Shown here: positions 7,652 to 18,678 of the stretch, piece by piece
How positions within the stretch are numbered: the stretch's first letter is position 1
Layout: each line of letters starts with the position of its first letter
DNA from: Caulobacter ginsengisoli
GTDB taxonomy: Bacteria > Pseudomonadota > Alphaproteobacteria > Caulobacterales > Caulobacteraceae
NCBI RefSeq assembly: GCF_030814835.1
Contig: NZ_JAUSVS010000005.1
Coordinates: 124,001-188,000 of the forward strand
DNA length: 64,000 nucleotides
Direction: 5' to 3'
The notes under the pieces: model-generated
The model's database searches: none
Seen by the model: the letters and a program-made list of their open reading frames with translations, nothing else
What the model was told of the DNA's origin: nothing
Translations under genes and position numbers: made by a program

Positions 7652-9421
7652 CTAGCGGCGCATGGCGCGGCTGAGCTCGAGATTGCTGGGTTTGTGCGGG
7701 GCGGCGGCTTTCAGGGTCTTCTTGCCGCCGTCGAGGAAGGCATAGAGAAGCGTGCGCGAGCCCTTGCTGAGGTCGCGGGTCACCGGCATGTAGCGGAAGG
7801 CTTCGAAGTAGCCGGGGTCGGTCAGCTTCCTGATCAGCGGGCCATAGGATTTGACCTGGGCCTCGCTGCCCAGGTCCAGCCAGTTGTCCATGCAGGGGGC
7901 CATGGCCTGCCAGTTGGACAGCACGAACTCATGCACATTGGCCCAGGTCGGGGCCATGGCGGCGATATTGTCGTCGGCCGGCAGGGTGCGGACATAGAGA
8001 TAGGTCGTGGTCTGAGGATCGATGCCGCCGGGCGGCGGCGTCGGGTCCGGGCCGGTGAGCAGCACATAGCCCTCGACCTGGCCCTGCACGCCGGTGAGCG
8101 GGAACGCAGCCAGGCCGCTGGGGTCGGTGGTCACAGAACCCATCACCGGGGTGGAAGGATTGACCGGGACCATGGTCACCTCGATCCCGCCGCCGGCCGG
8201 CAGGCCGCGGTCGTAGACCTGGACCTGGACCTGGGTGTTGTCGCCCTCGTCGATGTAGAGGTTGGGGGTCAGGGGGTAGGCCCGGATCGCCGCTTCAGCC
8301 AGGTAGACGGTCCCGTCGGCGCCGCGCAGCTGGATGTCGTTGTCGGCGGCGGCCTGGGCGGCGTCGGCGTCGAGCGGCAGCACGACGATCCCGGAGGATT
8401 TGTCGTAGGCGTCCTTGTCGTAGTCGGCGTAGGCGAAGGTCCCCAGCTGGGCCAGGACGGTGGTCCCGTCGGCGGCGACGGCCACGGCGGTGAGGGGGCC
8501 CAGGTCCTGCTTGGTCAGGTCGACGCCGGTCTCGCTGATGCTGTTGGCCAGGTCCAGGGTCAGGCTGGTGGGGGTCAGACGCGCCGAGGCGGTCCCGATG
8601 CTGGGGCCCTTGGGATTCTCGGCGTTGAGCAGGGTCCGGTCGCCCGGTTCGTTGGCCGGCTCGCCCTGGCGCCAGAGGCCCAGCACCCCGACCACGTCGC
8701 TTCGGGCGGGGTTGGGCTGGAAGCCGCCGAGCTTCAGCTTGTCGGCCAGTTCCTGGGCCAGCTTCGGGTTCTGGGTGACGTCGGCGCTGTCGAAATAGAG
8801 GGTGCGATAGCTGTTCCAGCGCAGGGTCAGGCCGATGACGGTCGGGTCTTCCGCCATGGCCTGGGCCAGGGCCTGTAGGGCCGGGGAATCGTGTGGATAG
8901 AGCTTGAGCCCATCGGCCGTGGCGAACGAGGTCTGCCAGACGACCGAGGCGACGCCGGCCTTGTAGCGGTAGGTCAGGTTCCGTCCGAAATTGATCTGCC
9001 GGCTGGTCACCCGCTGCGAGCGCGGCGCCTTGACCTGACAGCCCCCGGCGATGCCGAAGCTCATGGCGTCGAAGAACAGCTGCGAGGTGAAGACCCCGTA
9101 CGGCTCGGCGTCGACCAGCATGCCCAGCAGGCTGACCGGCGCCCCGATCAGCGGATCGTCCGTGCTGACCCCATTGCCGACATCCACCCCGCTGACGCAG
9201 GTGCTGAAGAAGGCCGAGCGGTGGGTGCCGTCGGGGTTCCAGTTGACCGAGGAGGCGACATTGGCGATGGCCGCCGCCCGATAGGCCTTCACCGTCTCGG
9301 CGACGTTGAACACCGTCGTGGCGTTGGCCTCGTCATAGGCCGGGGCCAGGTTGTTGGTGACGATGGGGTCCCAGCTCATCGTCCCCTTGAAGAGGACGCG
9401 CGGCGTTTCGAGGACGCTCAT
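7652..9421 (-). CDS. VioB/RebD N-terminal-region-like protein
   Basis: 589 residues. It opens with MSVLETPRVLFKGTMSWDP, the same pattern as VioB/RebD (MS.LD.PR..F.G). It keeps their blocks GLTLRWN....VVGVLGLWRQGEPANEPGDRTLL (about 205-275) and, near the end, FRYMPVTRDLSKGSRTLLYAFLDG. In violacein and rebeccamycin synthesis this beta-rich region forms the front half of one large protein whose back half is a ferritin-like iron domain that dimerises indole-3-pyruvate imine. Here the front half is a separate gene whose ATG overlaps the TGA of a ferritin-like gene. No signal peptide is seen. Family membership is inferred from motif order recalled from VioB; the substrate need not be tryptophan-derived. 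Confidence 0.7.
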   Translation of the reverse strand: MSVLETPRVLFKGTMSWDPIVTNNLAPAYDEANATTVFNVAETVKAYRAAAIANVASSVNWNPDGTHRSAFFSTCVSGVDVGNGVSTDDPLIGAPVSLLGMLVDAEPYGVFTSQLFFDAMSFGIAGGCQVKAPRSQRVTSRQINFGRNLTYRYKAGVASVVWQTSFATADGLKLYPHDSPALQALAQAMAEDPTVIGLTLRWNSYRTLYFDSADVTQNPKLAQELADKLKLGGFQPNPARSDVVGVLGLWRQGEPANEPGDRTLLNAENPKGPSIGTASARLTPTSLTLDLANSISETGVDLTKQDLGPLTAVAVAADGTTVLAQLGTFAYADYDKDAYDKSSGIVVLPLDADAAQAAADNDIQLRGADGTVYLAEAAIRAYPLTPNLYIDEGDNTQVQVQVYDRGLPAGGGIEVTMVPVNPSTPVMGSVTTDPSGLAAFPLTGVQGQVEGYVLLTGPDPTPPPGGIDPQTTTYLYVRTLPADDNIAAMAPTWANVHEFVLSNWQAMAPCMDNWLDLGSEAQVKSYGPLIRKLTDPGYFEAFRYMPVTRDLSKGSRTLLYAFLDGGKKTLKAAAPHKPSNLELSRAMRR

Positions 9422-10440
9422 TTCCAGGCTCCGGGTTTATAGACGAAGCTGGGCCCCGCGACCTTCTTCGGATCGGCCAGCGGGGTGGTGAAGGCGACAT
9501 GGGCGGCCATGCGCAGGTCGAACATCGCCCGCACCGCCAGGCCCAGATGCCCCTCGTGACCGGTCACCGCCAGCTGCAGTTCACGGACCATCCGGCTGAA
9601 GGCGGCGTCGCAGGCCTTCTGGGCGGCCCGGGCGGCGGGCGGGTCGTGGCTGAAGTCGTGGCTGGCCGGGTCGATGATGGCCGGATAGACCGCCTTCCAG
9701 TCCACCCCCAGGGTCCCCGTCCAGGCATAGCCCTTGGGATTGGGGTCCTTGGTCAGCACCTGGTTCCGGAACACCTCCTCGAACCGGTAGAAGTGGGCGA
9801 CCTCCTGCTGGAAATCGAGCGGGCTGTTGCTGGCCCCCTCGCCCTCGGAAATGATCTGCTCGATGGCCTTGTGGGCGTCTGGATAGCCGTTCACGTCGAA
9901 CAGCTGGCCCATGAAATACTGGTTGTCGTCGATCTGGTTGCGGCCGGCATGCCAGTCCGAGGCGGGCAGGGTGGCGAGGTAGGCGTCCAGGCGGGTGTAG
10001 AACTCGCCGATGGTCACGGTCTCGCTCTTGCCGGCCTTGAGCATCGGCTTGTCGGGGAAGTCGATCGGGCCGTCCATCGGCTCCTCGATGGCCATGCCCT
10101 GGGCCATGGCTTCCTTGGAGAAGGGATAGAGGCGGATCTTCAGCGGCTTGCCGCCCGGCGGGCCGATGTCGCCGGGCAGCGGCCCCGGATACTTGGGCGG
10201 CTTGAGCGCCGGCTCGCCGCCGATGGCGTTGAGGATGTTACAGGCCAGGCACATGTGGATCATCTCCTGCATGGCCACCGACTTGATGCGCTCAGCGGCC
10301 TGCAGGTTCTGGCCCGGCGGAATGGAATAGAGGGCGTAGAGGTAGGGCGGCAGGGTGCCGAACTCCACGCCAATGGCGGTCTGCAGCTGCTTGCGCGCCT
10401 CGGCGAGGCTGGCGATCGGCTTGCTTTGCAGACGGATCAT
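9418..10440 (-). CDS. ferritin-like iron enzyme, VioB C-terminal-domain-like
   Basis: 340 residues from the ATG at 10440; the frame is open upstream to 10581 but that part looks non-coding. Helical ferritin-like domain with probable metal ligands Glu26 (IGVEFGTLPPYLYALYSI), Glu59 and His62 (QEMIHMCLACNILNAIGGEP), and a third helix with Glu213, His216 and Glu221 (QQEVAHFYRFEEV), preceded by the ISEGEGASNSP turn. Each block aligns by eye with VioB (LELSVMLQYLYAAYSIP, EEMIHYLVVNNLLMALGEP, EGGA.DSP..EHSHFQRL). It is the first gene of a three-gene operon and overlaps the VioB-N-like gene by ATGA. A 10-bp hairpin lies directly before the start codon. Likely a non-heme (di)iron oxidative enzyme working with its partner. 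Confidence 0.75.
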   Translation of the reverse strand: MIRLQSKPIASLAEARKQLQTAIGVEFGTLPPYLYALYSIPPGQNLQAAERIKSVAMQEMIHMCLACNILNAIGGEPALKPPKYPGPLPGDIGPPGGKPLKIRLYPFSKEAMAQGMAIEEPMDGPIDFPDKPMLKAGKSETVTIGEFYTRLDAYLATLPASDWHAGRNQIDDNQYFMGQLFDVNGYPDAHKAIEQIISEGEGASNSPLDFQQEVAHFYRFEEVFRNQVLTKDPNPKGYAWTGTLGVDWKAVYPAIIDPASHDFSHDPPAARAAQKACDAAFSRMVRELQLAVTGHEGHLGLAVRAMFDLRMAAHVAFTTPLADPKKVAGPSFVYKPGAWK

Positions 10441-10444
10441 GGCG

Positions 10445-10474
10445 GTCCCCGGCACTCTCACGAATGCCGGGGAC
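10445..10474 (-). promoter_or_regulatory. leader hairpin just before the ferritin-like start codon
   Basis: GTCCCCGGCA (10445-10454) and TGCCGGGGAC (10465-10474) form a perfect 10-bp stem with a 10-base loop. In the transcript the stem ends four bases before the ATG, so it contains the only G-rich stretch that could serve as ribosome site. It could control translation of the operon; this is inference from structure. Confidence 0.45.
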
Positions 10475-10513
10475 GATACACGCGTTACGGGAATATGGAA
10501 GCGGTTGCCGCCC

Positions 10514-11167
10514 CTAATTGGGTGCCGTGGACGGACCCCTGTCGACCAGCCAGGCGACCGCCGTCGCCAGCCCGTAGACAAGGATGACCAGGGCCCCGGT
10601 CGCCAGCGGATCCGGATTGAAGGGCGTGGACGAGGCGACCATCTGCAGGGCGGTCAGGAAGGCCAGGAAGCCGATCACCGGCCAGGCCTTGGACCCGGCG
10701 TCCTTGCGGGCGGCGATCAGAGCCCCGCCGGCGATGCCGACCAGGCCCAGCTCCAGCGCCATTTCGGGGAGGGGGTAGTTCCAGAAGCCGAACCCCAGCT
10801 TGGCCTGGCCCGCCCAGACCTCCAGGTCGGGCCGGTGGACCAGCAGGTCGAGCAGCCAGTGGGAAAACACCGCCAGCCCGACGAAGACGGCGGCGCGCCA
10901 GGGCAGCTTGAGGGCGACCCGTGTGAGAAGCAGCGCCCCTGCCGACCAGGCCAGGGCTCCGGCCAGGCTGTGGGTGTAGGGCATGAAATAGAGGTCCAGC
11001 GGGCTGCCGGGCAGGGCCGGGTCGATCCGCACCTTCTCGACCCCGGCGGCGACCAGCCCGCCCCAGCCGATGTCGAGCAGCTGCACGGCGGCGACATAGG
11101 TCCAAAGTTTCGCGCGGGGTTCGGCGGTCTTGGCGGCGAGGGCGGCGGCGTAATGTCCGACAAACAT
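10514..11167 (-). CDS. multi-pass membrane protein, DUF457/YdjM-like
   Basis: 217 residues with five to six hydrophobic segments. The motifs MFVGHYAAALAAK at the start, MPYTHSLAGAL and FSHWLLDLLVHRPDL carry the spaced histidines seen in membrane proteins annotated as metal-dependent hydrolases of the DUF457/YdjM type. Enzymatic activity has not been established for that group. The gene ends 73 bases before the VioB-like operon on the same strand, so it might share transcription, but it has no evident functional link. The ATG at 11167 is the first in-frame start. Confidence 0.65.
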   Translation of the reverse strand: MFVGHYAAALAAKTAEPRAKLWTYVAAVQLLDIGWGGLVAAGVEKVRIDPALPGSPLDLYFMPYTHSLAGALAWSAGALLLTRVALKLPWRAAVFVGLAVFSHWLLDLLVHRPDLEVWAGQAKLGFGFWNYPLPEMALELGLVGIAGGALIAARKDAGSKAWPVIGFLAFLTALQMVASSTPFNPDPLATGALVILVYGLATAVAWLVDRGPSTAPN

Positions 11168-11274
11168 GGCTATGGCTCCGGTGCGGCGACGATGGCTTGA
11201 TGTGCCTCAGGCCCGGGGCGCCGGGAATTGCCGAAGTCCGGCTAACGGCTATGCGTTTTTGAAGGGGAGCGGGG

Positions 11275-12069
11275 ATGGCCAGCTACATCATCGCCGGGGG
11301 CCTGGACGGCCGCGAGCGGCTGCGGCTGCTGTCGCGGGTCATGCGGCCCTCGACCCTGGCCCTGCTCGAGCGGGCCGGCGCCCAGCCGGGCATGCGCTGC
11401 CTGGAGGTGGCCTGCGGCGGCGGCGACGTGGCCTTCGACCTGGCCCGGATGGTCGGGCCGGACGGATCGGTGGTCGGCACGGACATCGATCCGGTCAAGC
11501 TGGACATCGCCCGGACGGAGGCGGCCGCCCAGGGGCTGGTCAATGTCGAGTTCCGCCAGGCCGACATTCTGCGCGACCCGGTCGAGGCCGGGTTCGACCT
11601 CGTCCATGTCCGTTTCCTGCTGACCCACCTGACCGACCCGTCGGCGGCTCTGGAGCGGATGCGGGCGGCCTTGAACCCCGGCGGTGTCCTGGTGGTCGAG
11701 GACGTCGATTTCGACGGCCATTTCAGCTTTCCCGACAGCCCGGCCTTTCGCCGCTATGTCGAGCTCTACAGCCAGACCCTCGCGCGGCGCGGCGGCGACG
11801 CCTTCATCGGCCGCCGGCTGCCGGCCCTGCTGACACAGGCGGGATTTGGGGCCGTGGACGTCTCCATCGCCCAGCCGGCCGGGATCGACGGCGAGGTCAA
11901 GCTGGTGGCGCCGATCACCATGGAGCTCACCGCCCAGTCGGTGCTGGACGAGGGCCTGGCGACCGAGGCCGAACTGAAGGCCATCGTCGCCGAACTCTAC
12001 GAAACCGCCCGCACGCCGGGGACGCTGCTCAGCCTGCCGCGCGTGGTCGGGGTCTGGGCGGTCTGGTAG
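11275..12069 (+). CDS. class I SAM-dependent methyltransferase
   Basis: 264 residues. Rossmann-type methyltransferase with SAM-binding motif I EVACGGGD (44-51), an acidic residue ending strand 2 (GTDIDPVKLDIAR), QADI and the post-motif DLVHVRFLLTHLTDP, then LNPGGVLVVEDVDF. The C-terminal third, which usually sets substrate choice, has no diagnostic motif. GGGGAGCGGGG precedes the ATG. It stands alone on the plus strand and meets the exported-protein gene tail to tail with two bases between them. Substrate unknown. Confidence 0.8.
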   Translation: MASYIIAGGLDGRERLRLLSRVMRPSTLALLERAGAQPGMRCLEVACGGGDVAFDLARMVGPDGSVVGTDIDPVKLDIARTEAAAQGLVNVEFRQADILRDPVEAGFDLVHVRFLLTHLTDPSAALERMRAALNPGGVLVVEDVDFDGHFSFPDSPAFRRYVELYSQTLARRGGDAFIGRRLPALLTQAGFGAVDVSIAQPAGIDGEVKLVAPITMELTAQSVLDEGLATEAELKAIVAELYETARTPGTLLSLPRVVGVWAVW

Positions 12070-12071
12070 CG

Positions 12072-12536
12072 CTACTCCGCCGTCACCGCGCCGCCGGCGA
12101 CATTGACCCGCACCCTGGCCACGCCCCGGTTCAGGGTCGAGCCGTCGCCGCCGGGCGGGAAGACCCGGTAGTTGAAGCTGAGCAGCAGGCCGCGCGCCGG
12201 GTCGTAGCTGCTCTTCAGCGACTTGAAGTCGATGCCGGCAAAGCCATTGTCGCCCTCGGCGCTGACCAGCCGGCAGGTCATGCCGCCGCCGGGCTCATCC
12301 TGGTTGAAGAACAGCACCAGCAAGTGGGCGCTGCAGCAGGCCGGCTCGCCGCCGGTGTCCAGATAGGCCACCCGCACCTGGCCCTGGTAGAAGGTCTTGC
12401 TGCTGGTCTCCCAGGGCTCGACGATGTTGTAGGCCGCCTCGGTCCTGCCGTCGCAGTCACGGACGGTGACGGCCAGGGCCGGCGTGGCGGCGGCGAGGAG
12501 GCCAACGGCGGCGGCGGCGGCGAGATATCTGGACAT
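12072..12536 (-). CDS. small exported protein of unknown function
   Basis: 154 residues. A Sec signal peptide is clear (MSRYLAAAAAVGLLAAATPALA, cleavage after ALA at 22). The mature part of about 130 residues is beta-rich and has four or more cysteines (VRDCDG, PACCSAH, GMTCRL), suggesting a disulfide-stabilised periplasmic domain. I do not recognise the family. It is bounded downstream by the convergent methyltransferase gene and upstream by a long palindromic repeat element that probably carries or borders its promoter. Confidence 0.6.
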   Translation of the reverse strand: MSRYLAAAAAVGLLAAATPALAVTVRDCDGRTEAAYNIVEPWETSSKTFYQGQVRVAYLDTGGEPACCSAHLLVLFFNQDEPGGGMTCRLVSAEGDNGFAGIDFKSLKSSYDPARGLLLSFNYRVFPPGGDGSTLNRGVARVRVNVAGGAVTAE

Positions 12537-12606
12537 GGCGCTTCCCCTATGTCTGGCCAGTCTGCCGTTTCCTGGCCGTCAGCGAAAGCCAGGACAGACG
12601 CAACCG

Positions 12607-12793
12607 GCTCTGCGCTTTCCTCGCCCATTGGGCGAGGTGGCCCGGAGGGCCGGAGTGGGCTCTATCGGCCCGCACATCGTTTCAGGATCGAGCACTGCGG
12701 CGGTGGGTTTGCTTTCAATGATGTGCGGGCTGACAGAGCCCACTCCACCACTTCGTGGTCCCCCTCGCCCAATGGGCGAGGAAAGCGCAGAGC
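12607..12793. repeat. long REPIN-like element with ~72-bp inverted arms
   Basis: The left arm (12607-12677) and right arm (12721-12793) are near-perfect inverted copies over more than 70 bases, each holding an inner hairpin of CTCGCCCA and TGGGCGAG. The two arms differ mainly in the segment beside the inner hairpin. The 43-bp core is unique. It lies between two minus-strand genes and is the longest inverted repeat in the window. Confidence 0.85.
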
Positions 12794-12812
12794 ACCGTCC
12801 GACGCCGAACCC

Positions 12813-13430
12813 TCAAGCCGCCGCGCTGGGCCGGGCCTTGACCCGTTCGAACCAGGCTTTCACCCAGCCGGCCTCGTCGGGGATGGGCTGGGCAACCTGG
12901 GCGCCGAAGGCCAGGAAGCAGAACAGCAGGATGTCGGCCAGGCTGAAGCGGTCGCCGCAGACGAACTGGCGGCCGGCCAGCTGGCCGTCGAGCCAGAGGA
13001 TGCGGTCCTTGGCTATGGCCTTCAGCTCGGCGGCGCCCTCGGCCCCGACCAGCTTCATGCGGCTCTCGAAGAGGCGCCGGCCTTCCGAGGCGCGGAAGCC
13101 GTTGGCCATGGGCTCGCAGATGTTCAGGTCGATGCGGCGGGTCCACATGCGGGTCTCGGCCCGCTCCTCCGGGGTCGCGCCGATCAGGGCCGGGGTCGGG
13201 TGCTTTTCCTCGAGATATTCGCAGATGACGGTGATCTCGGTGATGGTCTGGCCGCCGTCCAGCTCCAGCGCCGGGGTCTGGCCGGCCGGGTTGACGGCCT
13301 GGTTGTAGGGCGGCCGGCGGTTCTCGCCGCCCATCAGGTCGACCTCGACGATGGGCAGGGAAAGGCCCTTCTCGGCGGCGAACATGCGCACCATGTGCGG
13401 GTTGGGACCCATCGAGCTGTAGAGTTTCAC
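12813..13430 (-). CDS. glutathione S-transferase family protein
   Basis: 205 residues, standard GST length. The N-terminal thioredoxin-like domain (MKLYSSMGPNPHMVRMFAAEKGLSLPIVEVDLMGGENRRPPYNQAVNPAGQTPALEL...ITEITVICEYLEE) has the cis-Pro (QTPAL) and the Glu/Ile-Thr glutathione-site pattern. The helical C-terminal domain includes FSLADI, the N-capping-box region. The start is GTG at 13430 with AAGGGAG upstream. It could conjugate or isomerise electrophiles from the adjacent monooxygenase pathways; that link is inferred from position only. Confidence 0.85.
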   Translation of the reverse strand: MKLYSSMGPNPHMVRMFAAEKGLSLPIVEVDLMGGENRRPPYNQAVNPAGQTPALELDGGQTITEITVICEYLEEKHPTPALIGATPEERAETRMWTRRIDLNICEPMANGFRASEGRRLFESRMKLVGAEGAAELKAIAKDRILWLDGQLAGRQFVCGDRFSLADILLFCFLAFGAQVAQPIPDEAGWVKAWFERVKARPSAAA

Positions 13431-13577
13431 GGCGCGCTCCCTTTGCTTTCGTTGCCGCGACTTGAAGGGGGCGGCGGGCGGGCGTCAAGTCGGACCCAAC
13501 GTCAACCTTGCCTCACGGCGCCATTGGCCTAGGCTAGGATTCAAACAAGTGTTGGGCAAGTGTTGGGTGAGGAATCG

Positions 13578-15191
<1,614 letters not shown>

Positions 15192-15202
15192 AAGGCAACG
15201 CC

Positions 15203-16462
<1,260 letters not shown>

Positions 16463-16470
16463 GCCTAGAA

Positions 16471-16623
16471 CCCTTCCTCCTCGATGGAGGAAGGGCAGGG
16501 TTGGTGGCGCGCGCTCGGAGTTTAGGTGATGGGCTCAGGGAGGCGTGGTCGCCACCCCGCGTCTTTCCGGAAACGCATTGCCACCACCACCATCCCCAAC
16601 CCTTCCTCCATCGAGGAGGAAGG
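16471..16623. repeat. REPIN-like element, CCTTCCTCCTCGATGGAGGAAGG family
   Basis: The left arm (16471-16507) and right arm (16584-16623) are inverted copies. Each has an internal hairpin (CCTTCCTCC.CGATGGAGGAAGG) followed by a GGTGG tract. It separates the convergent acyl-CoA dehydrogenase and SDR genes and could act as a bidirectional transcript end. Confidence 0.8.
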
Positions 16624-16628
16624 GAGCC

Positions 16629-17501
16629 TTATTGCCCCGTCCCCATCCCGCCGACCGGGAACACCGGCTCCTCCAGCCCCTGCAGGGCCGGGCTGGCGTC
16701 GGCCTGGTCGAAGCCCTTCATGATCCGGCCGAAGCGGTCTTGCACGGCCGCCCGCATGCCGGGGTGGGTGAAGATGTAGAGCTCGTTCGCCTGGATGGCC
16801 TCCAGCACCCGGCGCCCGACCCGGGCCGGGTCGATGCCGCCCTGGACGAACTCCGAGGCGACCAGATTGTCCGAGGCCTCGGCCCCGCCGAACCGGTCCG
16901 GCCGGTTGCGGCGCGAGCGGTCGATCTGGGTCTTCACGAAGCCGGGGCAGAGGACGCCGACCCCGATGTTCTCGGCCGCCAGCTGGGCGTTCCAGCCCTC
17001 CGACAGGGCGACCACGGCGTATTTGCTGGCGCAGTAGGGCTCCATGCCCGGCGGCGAGATCAGACCGGCCATCGAGGCGGTGTTGACGATATAGCCGCCT
17101 TCGCCATGGGCGCGGATGTGGGGCAGGAAGGCTTCGGTCCCGTAGATCACCCCCATCAGGTTGACCTCCAGCGTCCAGTCCCAGTCGGCGGCCGGGACCT
17201 GGCCGATCGGGCCGCCCGCGCCGACGCCGGCGTTGTTGCAGACCACATGCACCTTGCCGAACTGGGCGATGGTTTCCTCGGCGGCCTTTTCCACCGCATC
17301 GCGGACGCTGACGTCGCACAGCACGCCGGCGGCGCGGATCTGGCGTTCCTCCAGATGCGCCACGGCGGCGTTCAGGGCCATCGACTCGATATCGGCCAGC
17401 ATGACCGACATGCCCGCCGCCCCGAAGGCCTCGGCCATGGCCAGGCCGATGCCGCTGGCCCCGCCGGTGATGAAGGCGGTCTTGCCGCTGACGTCGCGCA
17501 T
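16629..17501 (-). CDS. short-chain dehydrogenase/reductase
   Basis: 290 residues from the ATG at 17501, with GGGAGG 6 bases upstream. Classical SDR: TGGASGIG cofactor loop (12-19), ADIES after strand 2 (Asp suggests NAD preference), CNNAGVGAGG, catalytic Ser in NTASMAGL and YCASK (Tyr/Lys). The C-terminal 70 residues are longer than in minimal SDRs. It lies downstream of the OYE/acyl-CoA dehydrogenase operon on the same strand after an 85-base gap. Likely oxidises or reduces a hydroxyl/ketone in the same catabolic route, for example supplying the ketone used by the Baeyer-Villiger enzymes. Confidence 0.9.
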   Translation of the reverse strand: MRDVSGKTAFITGGASGIGLAMAEAFGAAGMSVMLADIESMALNAAVAHLEERQIRAAGVLCDVSVRDAVEKAAEETIAQFGKVHVVCNNAGVGAGGPIGQVPAADWDWTLEVNLMGVIYGTEAFLPHIRAHGEGGYIVNTASMAGLISPPGMEPYCASKYAVVALSEGWNAQLAAENIGVGVLCPGFVKTQIDRSRRNRPDRFGGAEASDNLVASEFVQGGIDPARVGRRVLEAIQANELYIFTHPGMRAAVQDRFGRIMKGFDQADASPALQGLEEPVFPVGGMGTGQ

Positions 17502-17586
17502 GGTTGTCCTCCCGTTTTCACCCTCTGTAGCGTGGCGGGGTGGGATGCGCGAGCCTAGGTTTACGCTGATCACACAGCGAGGTGGG

Positions 17587-18678
17587 TCAGGCGGTGGCGG
17601 CTTCCTCGACGGCCACGAAACCCGGCCAGGTGGACATGTAGGTGATGAAGGCCGGGCCCAGGCCCTCGGCGGCCAGGTGCTCGCGCGTCACCGGCAGGGG
17701 CGTGGGACCGAAGGCCGGATCGGCCGCGACCCGGCGCGGGAAGTCGTGATTGACGATGGCCGCCCGGCCGATCAGCACATAGTCGGCGCCGGCGCTCAGG
17801 GTCTCAGCGACCTTGGCGGCGCTGGTGATCTTGCCGGCCACGCCCAGGCGCACACCATGGCGGTCCAGCTCGGTGAACCAGGACATCAGGGTCCGGCCTT
17901 TGAAGTCTTCCTCGACCGGCTCCTTGCCGACGTCCCACAGCGACATGTCGAGATAGTCGATGCCGCCCTCGGCCATCAGCTGGCCGGCCAGGTCGCGGAT
18001 CTCGGCGAGCTTGAGCCCGAACCGCTCAGGCGACAGCCGCAGGCCCAGCTGGAAGTCGGGCCGGCAGCGGGCGCGGACGCCGGCGATGATCTCGCGGATG
18101 ACCCGGGCGCGGTTTTCCAGGGAGCCGCCATAGCGGTCCTCGCGGCGGTTGACCTCGGCCGACAGGAACTGGGCCAGGATGTAGCCGTGCGCCCCGTGGA
18201 TCTCGACCCCGTCGAACCCCGCCGTCTGGGCCCGCACGGCGGCGGCCACGAAGGACTCGACCAGCGCCTCGACCTCGCCGGTCGTCAGGGCCCGCGCCCC
18301 GGTCTCCGCATCGTCCGACGGGCAGACCGGCTGGCCGACCAGGTCCTTGGGCGAGCGGTTGCCGGCGTGGTGCATCTGCAGGGCCGCGACGCTGCCGGCC
18401 GCCTTGATGGCGGCAGCCAGGCGGGTCAGGCCTTCGAGGTGGTCGTCGGAGAAGACGCCCAGCTGGCCGGGAAAGCCCTGGCCGACGGCCTGGACATGGG
18501 CCGCGCAGGTCATGGTCAGGCCAAAGCCGCCTTCCGCCGGCTTGGTCAGCCAGCGGAACTCGTCGTCCGACAGCCGGCCGTCCGGATGGCTCTGCAGGTT
18601 GGTCAGCGGGGCCAGCATGAAGCGGTTCTTCATGGCCGGACCCCTCTTGAAGGTCAGGGGCGTGAAGGGGTCGGTCAC
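17587..18678 (-). CDS. Old Yellow Enzyme family FMN oxidoreductase
   Basis: 363 residues, the length of single-domain OYEs without the iron-sulfur extension. TIM-barrel markers: NRFMLAPLTNLQSHPDGRLSDDE, VALQMHHAGNRS, the active-site block GVEIHGAHGYILAQFLSAEVNRREDRYGGSLENR (about 177-210), and the phosphate site GADYVLIGRAAI. These NAD(P)H enzymes reduce C=C bonds conjugated to carbonyls. The start is GTG at 18678, overlapping the TGA of the upstream acyl-CoA dehydrogenase gene (GTGA). Coupling to two acyl-CoA dehydrogenases suggests reduction of an enone or 2,4-dienoyl-CoA intermediate. Confidence 0.9.
   Translation of the reverse strand: MTDPFTPLTFKRGPAMKNRFMLAPLTNLQSHPDGRLSDDEFRWLTKPAEGGFGLTMTCAAHVQAVGQGFPGQLGVFSDDHLEGLTRLAAAIKAAGSVAALQMHHAGNRSPKDLVGQPVCPSDDAETGARALTTGEVEALVESFVAAAVRAQTAGFDGVEIHGAHGYILAQFLSAEVNRREDRYGGSLENRARVIREIIAGVRARCRPDFQLGLRLSPERFGLKLAEIRDLAGQLMAEGGIDYLDMSLWDVGKEPVEEDFKGRTLMSWFTELDRHGVRLGVAGKITSAAKVAETLSAGADYVLIGRAAIVNHDFPRRVAADPAFGPTPLPVTREHLAAEGLGPAFITYMSTWPGFVAVEEAATA

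Noticed and set aside
7652-10440. A violacein or rebeccamycin gene cluster
   Set aside because: Only the VioB-like parts are present. No amino-acid oxidase, VioE-like protein or tailoring monooxygenases are adjacent.
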